Positions 11,224 through 21,299 of a stretch of DNA of 64,000 bases are shown here, piece after piece. The notes below the pieces were generated by a model. That model searched no databases. It was not told where the DNA came from and worked only from the letters and a program-made list of their open reading frames with translations. Within the stretch, counting starts at the first letter, position 1. Every line of letters begins with the position of its first letter. Source of the stretch: Sternotherus odoratus. Taxonomy: Eukaryota; Chordata; Testudines; Kinosternidae. Both the position numbers and the translations under genes were made by a program. The stretch is from positions 35,379,626 through 35,443,625 of the forward strand of contig JAVMKO010000004.1 in the NCBI GenBank assembly GCA_032164245.1. The letters are read 5' to 3'.

Positions 11224-13810
11224 TTAAAAGGCCAAACTCAAATATTGGCCAAATCCCCTACATGAAGACTAGTGCAGGATTGCAAAATATGGATATACTT
11301 TTGTGCAGACTAGATTAGAGCCAAAGTTTCCTGTTGCTTTATAAGGATCTAAACAAGCTCTTTACAAATGACAGCCAGACCTGAGAAAATATTACCGAGA
11401 AAATATTAAGCCAGACCCGAATCTACTCCTGGAAGTCTTAAAACTGAAAATGGACCTCAATTACAAAAGATAGACTCATATTCAAATGTTATGGATTGTA
11501 ATGTTTTGGGTACCATGTAATATTTTTATTTTCTTATGTGGTTATAGTTTACAGGAAGCAGCTATATTTAGGAAAATAAAATAGACAGAGAAAAACAAAA
11601 TCTAAAACTTTTGCTGACAATATGTTTGGCTTCTAGCAAGAATTGCATCACAGCTGGTAATAAGTATTTCTCCAAGACCTAGCCACTATACAATCAGTTA
11701 AACAGAAGTATCAAAATTCTCTGTAAGAACACTATTTATTGACTTGTAAAAACATTGATGGGGTTCAGGTCCAGGGTTTGGCTAATTATACAGAATATGG
11801 GTAGCCGTGAAATCGGGATCCAGATCTGAATTGAAACTTCCAAATATATCTAGGGTGTTCAGATACCATTTCTGACTAGGAGTTATCACTGGTTAAAATG
11901 GAAGTTGCCATGCTACAAAATGAATCCCAGTTGCTCTGGTCTAGTCAACTGGAAGGTAGGTATAAATAGGGTATTAAAAAGGAATGTGTAAATTAAGTTG
12001 GTTAAAATGACCTTAAATTAACTTGAGTTCAACAGTCCCTGTTCTACAAAGTACAACAAATTGATCAAAGGTACCTAATGCTTTGAATTGTACTCATGAA
12101 ATATGAGTCCCCATCTTGAAAGTATAGCATCAGCCAAATTGTATGTGGTTGCATGCACTTTTGACTTTGGTTCAAAGAAAAAAGACAAGTAAGGGCCAAG
12201 TGATTTCTAACATTTGTATCTTGAGTATAGAAATTACATTAGATTAGATAGACAGACAAACATTAGAATATCCGGGTCTAAAGAACAGAACTTACTGCTG
12301 CAGTTAGCCCCACTGAATGAAGTGTGATTGCATATGCAAGTCCAACTCAGTCGGTAAAGGTTACAGAATCAGGCCCTCTGAATTGTGTTTGTTTAGTCAT
12401 TTATTGTATAACACAAACCAAACCATAATGAAACAAACGCCAAAAAATATGTGCACATGATGAATGAACTAAAACTAATTAGTCTGTGACTAGAATTTCA
12501 TCCAGGCATTGTATTCATGGAACTGTTTCAAGAGACCAATAAGCCAACCAGTTAATCTAAATCATGATAAACCTCCCTCTTTATTAAAAAGCAAGATTTT
12601 TTAAAATTAATAAACTATGAAGGCCATAGCAGAAGTAATTATTACCATAAGCAGTTGTTTAATCATATTCACTGCTGCCAGCCTATGGCCCCTTTTGAAG
12701 AATACAGCTGACTTATTTTAAACACAATGAGCAAAGAGTTGGAATATTTTCTGAAATAGCGAACATCAATCCTTTCCATATATTCCCCAGTAATAACTAC
12801 AATTCGAGTACATCAGCCCCATCGTTAACTTGAAGCAGTCAGCCAGGCAACCAGCAATTATTAACTGAGCTCTATGACCTAATGGCCCCCTGCCTAATTA
12901 TATTCCTGATAGTAAACTGAAGATATAATTGTAAAAGTAAGTGCATGTTTTGCCTGTTTCTCACCTTCTTCTAAACTGGAAAATAATTAGATTCAAGATA
13001 CTGTCCAACAGCATGCTGTGTAATTGATTTCAAAAGCACTGCATTATGTATAAGTAGGATTATCCTACCGGCTATGGAAAATTGTCTTCAATCTCCACAT
13101 CCTTAAAAATACCATTTTAGAAGGGCAATTTTAGTAGTAGCTGTAGGGAAATGTCACCAACTGGAAATTGCTGCACATTTCATTTGGCAGAGAAATATGA
13201 CTGAAGCAGTGTCTCAAAGCTTGCCAAGCAAGTAGTGTAAAACAATGTGATAAATGAAAAAAGCCTTATAAACACCTTAAAAAAATCAAATGATATAAAA
13301 AAGGAAATCCTTCTCAGTGTATATTTATTTATTCTTCAGAGTTACCCCTCAGCATCAATGGAAGGCTTAGTCTATATGCAGCAAATTTGGGATATAAAAC
13401 CACACACAATCATAGCAGTGTAGCCACTGTTATGACTGGTTCTTAAAATCAACACAAAACTTTGTCATTGGAGCTCTGTCAGGGCAGGCCCAGTGGCTTA
13501 GTGGTTCAAACGCAGCTGAAGTTTTGGACCCTCCTCAGGACCAGCACAGAGTCATCATGACCTACCCTCTCTTCTGAGAAGAAAGTGTCAGGGACCACTA
13601 AAATGCACTTTTTAATGGATTAACAGGTGGAGCATCGCTACTTTGAGGTTCCTACTCATTTTGCTCCTTCAATCAGAGAGGATTGAATTTAGATGTTGCA
13701 AAATGGGCAGCTAGGAAGCTAAAGGAAAATGAGTACCAGCCTTCATGAATTTTGAGGTCATCTTAGTTGTTTAATGTCTGGTAAAAGGTAAAGAAAAACA
13801 AGTTATTATC
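11224..13810. other. Unassigned AT-rich stretch, possibly conserved non-coding
   Basis: No gene is seen. Positions about 12590-13080 are AT-rich with several TAATTA-type cores, lack repeat signatures and look like a candidate conserved regulatory region, but conservation cannot be judged from one sequence. Positions 13490-13515 contain TGGCTTAGTGGTTCAAAC, which resembles a tRNA A-box region. No matching B box follows. Confidence 0.4.
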
Positions 13811-13817
13811 TAAAAAA

Positions 13818-13848
<31 letters not shown>
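13811..13848. repeat. (GAAA)n microsatellite
   Basis: A run of A leads into about eight consecutive GAAA units. It sits directly before the probable left edge of the LTR-like sequence that follows. Confidence 0.95.
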
Positions 13849-13849
13849 T

Positions 13850-14414
13850 GTGTGACATACCCAGGGTAAAATTCAGACTAATAAGTAACTGTATCATCCC
13901 TGCCCTCGTACCTGGGATGCCCTTTACACTGTTTTATTTCTGTAGCCTTCAGTGAGGACTGCTCACAAATAGCCTCCAGCCAGCCCAAGGCTGGTAGGAG
14001 CCAAGGTGGCTAAGGCTTCCTCCTGCCCCAACATGTATGTCCTATTATGCAGAGCCCTCTCCTGGATAATCACAAATTATATGAAGACCATTATTGCTTC
14101 AATGAAAAGAATATGCACATAGCTTACCATCCCAACTGAAGTTTCTGCAGACACTTCAATTCAAACACACGGGATTAGATAAAACAATAAAACAAGTGTA
14201 TTAACTACAAAGAGATTTCTGACTGAGTAAGTAATGATGCCTAAAAGTCAGAGGTGGTTACAAATAAAAGCTAAGATGCAACTTGTGCTTAACTTAACAA
14301 ATTGTGTTAAATTCAAAGCAAGGTTTTCTCAGTACATGCTTTCAGTAGTTTAAATGACCAAACTTCTTCTTAGGTCAGGACCCCCTAATGACTGCTTCCA
14401 TTGTCCCTTATGGT
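13850..14414. mobile_element. LTR-like retroelement sequence, left part
   Basis: This appears to begin with TGTGACATACCCAGGG and reads as a long non-coding LTR-type sequence familiar from turtle genomes. It includes TTCAAACACACGGGATTAG and an AAACAATAAAACAAG phrase at 14160-14200. It is interrupted at 14415 by a hAT element and resumes at 15898. The family name and orientation are uncertain, and no internal viral genes are present. Confidence 0.5.
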
Positions 14415-14729
14415 TAGGCTGAACATACGTCCCGTTTTGAACGGGACAGTCCCGTTTTTTACATATTTTCTGACCGTCCCGTCTTTTTAATAAAAATATC
14501 AAATTTGTCCCGTTTTTTGTAAAAAGAACGGGACGCGGCTTATTTCAGGGACCCATGGTCGGGTCCCGCCTCCTCCCGCAGCCCTTCAGTCCCTTCCCCT
14601 CCCCGGCCTGCTCCCCCCTCCCCTCCGCCACAGCCGCTGCAGAGCCCGTGCGGCGCGATTGGCTGGGCCGCCACCACGTGTTGTGCGAGCAGGGACAGGG
14701 ACAGAAATTTGGGGGCCCCCTACTCTGAT

Positions 14730-14930
14730 AGTTTGGGCCCCCCCCCAGCCCAGCCGGGCCCCCTCCAGCCCAGCCGACAGCGGCTGGCCCCCCCCCCAGC
14801 CCAGCCGGCCCCCCCCCAGCCCAGCCAACAGCGGCTGGGGGCCCCCCCAGCCCAGCCGTGCTCCCCCCCAGCTGACAGCGCCTGGGGGAGGAAGCCCAGC
14901 CGCCCCCCCCAGCTGACAGCTGGCTGCAGC
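14730..14930 (+). repeat. C-rich minisatellite inside the hAT element
   Basis: Irregular tandem copies of a 'CCCCCCAGCCCAGCCG' unit alternate with 'ACAGCGGCTGG' phrases. The repeat keeps several frames free of stops, producing the proline/serine-rich and glycine-rich open frames on both strands. Confidence 0.85.
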
Positions 14931-15081
14931 GGGAGCAAGAGCCCGGAAGTGGCGTGAGCCGCCCTTGCTGCTCCCCCCTCCTCCCCGCCCTTTCTCCCCC
15001 GGACTGAGCCGCTGCCGCTGGCCGGGCTCACTGCTCGGCCGGGGACACGCGCGCTCGTCCGGAGGAGAGCCGCGCCGGATG

Positions 15082-15146
15082 ACTACGGTTAGAGCTGTAC
15101 CGGGGCCCCCCTAAAGTGCGGGGCCCGGTACAGCTCTACCCGTAGT
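15082..15146. repeat. Hairpin-forming inverted repeat
   Basis: Arms of about 27 bp (15082-15108 and 15120-15146) pair almost perfectly: ACTACGG(T)TAGAGCTGTACC plus a GGGGCCCC-type base. The loop is about 11 nt. A second, older element end may lie here, because GTCGCCGGCCCTG at 15154-15166 looks like a hAT-type terminus in reverse. Confidence 0.8.
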
Positions 15147-15204
15147 ACCCCCCTGTCGCCGGCCCTGCGTGCGAGCCGGTTACAGCAGAGCCCGGCGCAA
15201 TGGC

Positions 15205-15520
15205 AGAGTGGAGCTGCTGGCCGGGCAGGGGCTGCCTGGTGCCTCGCTCCCCCCGCTCCTCCGTGGAGGAAATGCTGAGCCCAGCGTAGGTAGGGGCTGG
15301 GGAGGGGGGCTCAGCGGCGGTGGGCAGAGTGGAGCTGCTGGCCGGGCAGGGGCTGTCTGGTGCCTCGCTCCCCCCACCACATGGAGGAAACGCTGAGCCC
15401 AGCATAGGTAGGGGCGGGGGCAGGGGGCTGCTGGCTGGGCAGGGGCTGCCTGGTGCCTCACTCCCCCCCCCCCACGTGGAGGAAACGCGGAGCCCAGCAT
15501 AGGTGGTGGCTGGGTAGGGG
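15205..15520 (+). repeat. Three tandem GC-rich repeats, about 93-121 bp
   Basis: The phrase CTGCTGGCCGGGCAGGGGCT recurs at 15214, 15335 and, with one change, 15428. Each copy is followed by a TGGTGCCTC.CTCCCCC block and an AAACGC(T/G)GAGCCCAGC(G/A)TAGGT block. The last copy is shorter. The repeat lies inside the hAT element. Confidence 0.85.
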
Positions 15521-15897
15521 GCCACAGCGGCAGGGCCTGCAGGGGTGGGATGAACTGGGGGGGTCATGGGGGAGGTGGGAGGCTGTGGGGGGTGGGGCTG
15601 TGTTTTGAGGCCATTGGGGGGGATCTGGGGGTGTATTGGTTGCTAGTGGGGGGCTATGGGGAGAGGTTATGTAGGGAAGGCTGTGGGGGCGTAAGGGGCT
15701 GGGGGTTGGTAGTGGGATGGTGTTGGGGGGCCTGGAGGTGGTTATGTGAGGGTTGGGTATTGGTGACTTTATGGATATGGGGGGGGGGTGTTGTAGGGTT
15801 ATATTTGGGGTCTGAAGGGAGTTATAACCCCGTCCCATTTTTGCCATCCCAATGTCCCGTTTTTGTCACAAGGAAATATGGTCAGCCTACTTATGGT

Positions 15898-16310
15898 GCA
15901 ATAAATCGATCGCGGGGGAGGAAAGAGTGTTACTTGGGGTGTCTGCCCCACCCTTTTAATAGTCCTGTCCCCCCTTTGAGAAGCATTTCCAGCTGGAAGC
16001 AAGGTGACAGGCAAGCTGTGTGGAAGAGAACTCCACACTATTTATTTTCTAAGATGTATATTTTTGCTCCTGCCTCCTTTCCTGCCAAAGAACGGACACT
16101 TAGCAGGCAATGGTCCATCAACCTTGTTTACATCTGGCTGAGGTGTCATCTTGCTCTTTGTCTCTGAGGAACTGGTTTGGCTTCTCTGGAAAACATACTT
16201 TTAGTTATGAACTCAGCTTATGTTTATAACTTCACATATAACTCTGCTATGTGGATTTTGTCATGATATGATTGATCAGCAAAATAAGAGTTTTTGAATG
16301 ATATCGTTGT
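15898..16310. mobile_element. LTR-like retroelement sequence, right part
   Basis: This continues the sequence broken at 14414: removing the hAT element and one CTTATGGT copy joins ...GTCCCTTATGGT to GCAATAAATCG. The segment runs through a TTTTAATAGTCCTGTCCCCC phrase to about 16310. The exact right boundary and flanking duplication are not clear, so the end may be truncated. Confidence 0.5.
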
Positions 16311-17385
16311 AACACTGTCTGGAGTGAAAACCTCAGAGGAGACTGTCAGAAAACAAGGCAGATACCCCAAGCTGGTGGTGTGGTCTATAATTAGATTTCA
16401 CCAAGTCAATAACAAATGTGAACTCTTGGATCACTATACCAGTCTTACCACAGAGTCACAGACAGTCTCCTTAGAATCTCTAGTCTATCAGACAAACTGG
16501 ACTATGTGGTTAACAGTTACTTAAACCAAAAATCGCTCCGCATTAGGTTGCTCCGAATCCCAAGAGACCAGTCACTTACCTCCGATTGATTTGTTCTCTA
16601 GATCTTACACCAAAGACAATGCTGCTAGCCAATTAGCGTAGCTCCATTGAAGTCAGTAGGTCAATGGAGTTATGCCAATTTATAGAAATTGAGAATCTAG
16701 TCTAGATCTGTTGAAAAGTGCAAGACAAGAGGCAGTTTGGATATTGATTTGTAATAATGATTTTAGAAAAGACATTTACACAGAAATTACAGCATTCGCA
16801 TGTTTTAGTAGTATTATCATGTTTGATCAGAAAATATTCTATGGAAGACAAATTGCTGAGTCCTTATAGTAATTTAGAGGCCAAAGAATTTAAGGAAAAA
16901 TTCTGCAATGTTAAGTCTTATAGGAAAATGCTATATAGTATATCCAAAATTATATATGATCCACCAGCATTGTAGATGCAGTTAACAATGTACGTAGGTC
17001 ACAAACAAATTTCCTTTGTTTCTCATTTCCTGGGACATACATTAAAAAAGATAAGAATAGGAGGGCAGCTATAAACGAAGATTCTCCCAGGGATATTAAA
17101 AGCGAATTCTATGATAATCTGATATGAATCACCTTCTAGTAGGGAGTCATTTCAGATCATATAATTTTTGTATGTCTTACTGGTAGCCAAGAGTCTCTAG
17201 AAGAATTTGTTTGGAATGCATGTTAAAAATGAGATCTTGAATCTGCTAGGCCTCAAAACATCTTGTGTGCTAAATTGATGAGCTAGTTATTCTGGGAAAT
17301 GATTAACTGTTGATAATTCATTATCTCTCTGATTTTCACAATATTCAAGTGAGTTCAAAATTGAACAAACATGTTAGTTTGGCTC
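16311..17385. other. Unassigned stretch
   Basis: No gene is recognised. At 16630-16685 a short palindromic phrase (GTAGCTCCATTGAAGTCAGT ... TCAATGGAGTTATG) belongs to the widespread sauropsid foldback repeats. The open frames at 16294-16524 and 16757-16975 show no domain. Confidence 0.5.
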
Positions 17386-17389
17386 TTAG

Positions 17390-17572
17390 ATTAATTGAGG
17401 AAGGCTATCAAGGATTAGAATGACACTATCATAGGAGGCTGATTATTCCACATCACCTACTGTAGGGTGTCTTTCACCTTGTTTGGAAGCATCTTGTGCT
17501 GGACACTGTTGAAGACTGGAATAGATGGACCATGAGTCTGGTCCATTGTGGCAATTCCTATGTTCCTAGGAT
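17390..17572 (+). mobile_element. CR1-family LINE 3' end, old copy
   Basis: The segment ends with CAATTCCTATGTTCCTAGG, preceded by ACTGGAATAGATGGACCATG and TCTGGTCCATTGTGG. This is the usual closing sequence of a CR1 subfamily: the end of ORF2 and a short 3' tail with a microsatellite-like terminus. Only about 180 bp remains and no ORF survives. Confidence 0.75.
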
Positions 17573-17901
17573 CCCAACTGTCATATGGCCTTTCCAGTAG
17601 TTCTAGTGGTCCTTTTCCTCCCTCTTCTTACTCAGTATGTCAGAGCGCCACCTTAAGATTCCCTAGGTAAGGAGAATTAAGCCAAGTTTAAAGTAGATTT
17701 GAACTCTGAGAATGGTGCAAAACAGTTTTAGTAAACCAGATATCTGGAGTGCATCGATGTAATCATTACTTGATGTAATTCTTCAGATATAAGAGAAGGT
17801 TCTTGAGAAGGTATGAAAATGCTTAAAATGAAATATTGATGAATTCGTACACCACTTTAGGTGGAACGTTTTATAGTGCAGAGTACATCAAATGTGAACC
17901 A

Positions 17902-17920
17902 AAATATATATATATATATG
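17902..17920. repeat. (AT)n microsatellite
   Basis: About nine AT units lie directly beside the CR1-like tail of the following SINE. They may be the SINE's own 3' tail, since the SINE is on the minus strand. Confidence 0.9.
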
Positions 17921-18116
17921 GAGATATACCAATCTCCTAGAACTGGAAAGACCTTGAAGGTCATTGAGTCCAGTCCCCTGCCTACACTAGCAGGATCGAG
18001 TACTGTCCCCTGACAGATTTTTTGCCCCAGATCCCTAAATGGCCCCCTCGAGGATTGAACTCACAACCCTGGGTTTAGCAGGCCAATGCTCAAACCACTG
18101 AGCTATCCCTCCCCCC
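17921..18116 (-). mobile_element. tRNA-derived SINE with CR1-like tail
   Basis: On the minus strand the head reads GGGATAGCTCAGTGG (A box at 18105-18095), continues through a TTGGCCTGCTAAACCC phrase and reaches GGTTGTGAGTTCAATCC (B box at 18068-18052). This is an RNA polymerase III internal promoter in tRNA layout. The 3' part (17921-18000) resembles a LINE tail: GACTCAATGACCTTCAAGG, then CTAGGAGATTGGTATATC. It is a SINE, not a tRNA gene, because the acceptor stem does not close. The same family recurs at 50402-50518. Confidence 0.85.
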
Positions 18117-18230
18117 AAAATAAATGAAACTGAAAACAAACAAAAAAATCAAGCCCAGTTCATCCTATTTAAATGTATAATACAACCCTCCTGCTATAGA
18201 TGCAGTATACTGGTATAAGGGTATAAATAA

Positions 18231-18490
18231 TAGGGCTGTCAAGCCATTAAAAATATTCTGATAAATCACATGATTAATTGCACTGTTACACAATAATAGA
18301 ACACCATTTATTTAAATATTTTTAGATGTTTTCTACATTTTCAAATATACTGATTTCAATTACAAAACAGAATGCAAAGTGTACAGTGCTCAGTTCATTT
18401 TTGATTACAGGTATTTGCACTGTAAAAAAATAAAATAGTACTTTTCAATTCAACTAATACAAGTACAATCTCTATCATGAAAGTTGAATT
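18231..18490 (+). mobile_element. hAT-type terminal fragment (TAGGGCTGTCAA family)
   Basis: It begins with TAGGGCTGTCAAGCCATTAA, the terminus of a widespread sauropsid hAT family, and continues through an AT-rich subterminal zone with GTACAGTGCTCA and a TTTTTCAATTCA phrase to about TCATGAAAGTTGAA. Only the end is present; no transposase region follows, and the sequence is cut off by a second element end at about 18495. Confidence 0.7.
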
Positions 18491-18494
18491 TACA

Positions 18495-18582
18495 GAGGGT
18501 GGGGGGGTAATAGTTGCCTATATAAGAAAAAGCCCCCAAAATCGTGACTGTCCCTATAAAATCAGGACATCTGGTCACCCGA
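18495..18582 (-). mobile_element. Second hAT-type terminus (GGGTGACCAGATGTCC family)
   Basis: On the minus strand the segment begins GGGTGACCAGATGTCCTGAT, then TTTATAGGGACAGTC, and closes with a CCCCCCACCC stretch. This terminus resembles that of the larger hAT element at 14415 (TAGGCTGACCATA followed by CGTCCCG), so the two are probably related families. Confidence 0.6.
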
Positions 18583-21295
18583 GAACTGGCCTTGAGACCT
18601 GTGATGGAAATGTAAGAGATCTTCAGAGAAATATCAATTGTTATAGTCATCAGTTTGAGAAGCCAAAGCTTAGACAGAAGCTTTTAACCATAAACCCCAG
18701 ATATTTACTACCTGTATGTCTAGGAGTAAAGCATTTCTCCTTGATGCCTGAGACACTCTGATATGCTGACTACCAGACACTATACCAGATTCTGATGTCA
18801 ATGATACTGGTGAAAATCCAGAGCAACTCCAGTGACTTTGTTGGACTTTTTTCTGCAATCACATCAGTGTCACTGAGATCATACTGCAGCCCTGAGAGAG
18901 TCAGACTGTAGCACTGTCATCTTAAAGATAAAAGGAGTTTAAGGAGATGGGTTTGTTACCTCTAATGAGATTAGGCTACTCTAGAATAGTGGAGTTCACA
19001 GTGAATAGAGTACCGTACTTGGATAATAAGCCAGATGTAGAACAGTAAATTACTCTAATGCATTCACTGCCTATACAGAATAACTACTACAGGACAGTGC
19101 TTCAAAGAGGTCAATCCTAATTCCATGTGGTATTGCTTTGTTTTTGCAAATCACAAGCTATAAAAAAAAAGTTAGGATAACATTTTACTTCCCTCAAGTC
19201 CTTCATTTGTTAAATTTTGCATATTTCAGTTTATTGGATTTTAATTTCAATGAAGAGTGGTAAAGCAACTCAGTGCAACTTAAAGTGCTTCTTATGGCAT
19301 CCATCTGTTCAGAGACAGTCTCGCTAAAACAGGGAAAGATTGTCAGAATAATTTATAAACTATGCAGCCTAACAAAGATAAGTGTATTATCTGAATATCC
19401 CTCATTCTATTCCTCTTACTTGTATGGAATAAATCTAATGATTTGCAGATGTCTATTCTAATTCAGTCTGTACTGTCTGTGGCCAGCATCCACAGACTAG
19501 CACTCCTAATCTGCTCCATATTTTAAGTATGGGCTAGATTCTGCCTCTCTTATTCACAAGCAGTAATACTTTATTCTGTGAGTAGCCAAATTTAAATCAA
19601 ATTAAATCAAGAACAAGGAAATTGAAGGTGTGCACTACCTTTTAATAATATTTGTGTGCATTCTTAGGAGTAGCCCATCACCTCTGTTCTGGCAAGTGGC
19701 TAATGCAATCCTTGAGCAACATTGTATCTAACCTCAAAGCACCATGGAATGGATAGAATCCACTTAAAACAAAGTCCTGCGTTTTAATTTCAAGTTAATA
19801 GTGCTTAAAGTAGTTAAGTGACTGGAGACTAGTTTTCCAAATAAAATGTCTAGCTCCATATAAAGACTGATTCAGAACTTTTAACCTTTTTCTTTAAAAA
19901 AAAGTACTTTAATGTGGTTCTCCAGCATCTAATGGGCTCTAGAGTACTATTAAATGCAGTTAAGAGATACATTTATGACCTTTGTAATGAGGCAGTTTCA
20001 CTAAATTGTGAAAATATTCACATGAAACCAAAACAGAATCCCTTGCATGCCATAAAGTCTTTGTATTATTAGATTTCACACGTTTGAACTATTTAAAATT
20101 ACTATGCCACCACAGTTCAAGGGCAAATGAATAATAAAAGAAAGTTTTGATAGAAGGATTAAGGCAGTTGAGTTTATTAAAGAAAATGACAGTAGTGTAG
20201 GTTTTGTAATTGCCCTTTTTCTGTCATCTTCTTTGATCATAGCTGAGCTGCAGCTATGTTATAATAGGCAATGTTTCTATTTTTTTACATTTATATAGTG
20301 TGGCGTGCCAACTTCCAGAAGTTAGTGAATCCATTACATGTGCATTTGGAGGTGAAATCAGAGCATTTCTGATAGGTTACTAATGTTTTAGCTTTCTGTT
20401 CATTAACTTGTTGGGGTTACTCTGCTACTACAGCACTAGCCTAAAGCAAGTTAAATCTCTATATATGTATATTAACACATGCTAATATTTTCTCATTGTA
20501 TATAGTGTACCTTATGAATTATAGATGCCATAAGCTGGTGAGTTGATCTTGTTTAGAATTTCTCACATTGCCTAATTTTGTATATGCCTTATGAGCTTTT
20601 ACATTAACTTTTTTCCCCCCTGTCAACAGTATTTCACACTTAATTAATTTTAGGAAAAATACTGTGCTAAAAATAAATATTTTAGCACATTTTTTTCATA
20701 ACATAAAAGGCACATTCTCTTATAGAGAAAAAAAAAGGAGTACTGTTTATACTTAACTATGCCAACTAATACCTACACATATAGATCTTCATTTCTAACT
20801 CAGCAGCTCCTATTGGCAGATCTTCAGCTGGTTAAACTCAACACTGATAGTCAACACCTTGCGACTATGTTTTAATTCTGCTGTAGACGACTAATAAATG
20901 GGGTGTAATAAAGTATTGCCTTTACATTCTTCTAAAATTTCAAACTGAACAAATGGAATCCATCTGTTCTCTTGGCATAATTACAGAACTGAAAGAGACA
21001 ATGCAACATTCATCTGGACCAGAGATGTGGCCTGGAGTTTATTACTGAACTGCCAACATAGAGAATCAAATCTGGGATTAGACATGCAGTGCATGTCCTA
21101 GTTTGGTAAGAGCAAAATTATAACTTGTTGGCCAAATTCTGCTCTTGGTTACAGGCATCTCAACCATGTAACTGAGAGCTGAATTTGACTCTGTCTGCTT
21201 TCGATTGAGTAGGACAGAGACTGCCACACACTAATATTGCCTTGCACGCTGATACATCAGAATAAATTCAGTGCAGCTTTGAAAAAGTCTTGAAG
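18583..21295. other. Unassigned AT-rich stretch
   Basis: No gene is identified. Palindromic repeat scraps occur near 18805-18840 (GGTGAAAATCCAGAGCAACT) and 21130-21200. A small hairpin with 10-bp arms (TGTGCTAAAA / TTTTAGCACA) lies near 20661-20691. The remainder is AT-rich and shows no repeat signature. Confidence 0.5.
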
Positions 21296-21299
21296 GGTT

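Larger units (their letters stand above)
14415..15889. mobile_element. Non-autonomous hAT element with perfect 8-bp target duplication
   Basis: The termini are inverted repeats: left TAGGCTGAACATA and, on the other strand, right TAGGCTGACCATA, followed on both sides by a CGTCCCG/CGGGAC-rich subterminal zone. The 8-bp duplication CTTATGGT flanks it exactly (14407-14414 and 15890-15897). An 8-bp duplication with such termini is diagnostic of the hAT superfamily. The 1475-bp body has no transposase. Its core (about 14530-15560) is extremely GC-rich, with minisatellites and a hairpin, unlike the AT-rich host. Open frames up to 205 codons here are composition artefacts. Confidence 0.88.

Noticed and set aside
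13490..13560. A-box-like TGGCTTAGTGG as a SINE or tRNA start
   Set aside because: No B box at the proper distance, and no second copy in the window.
13811..13848. Regularly spaced repeats as a CRISPR-like array
   Set aside because: It is a simple GAAA microsatellite; no spacers.
14586..16167. Overlapping open frames of 60-205 codons
   Set aside because: They sit in the GC-rich minisatellite core of a hAT element and its flanking LTR-like sequence, with no domain in any frame.
18052..18110. Possible tRNA gene on the minus strand
   Set aside because: A and B boxes are present, but the acceptor stem does not close and the sequence continues into a CR1-like tail; a second copy at 50402 shows it is a SINE.
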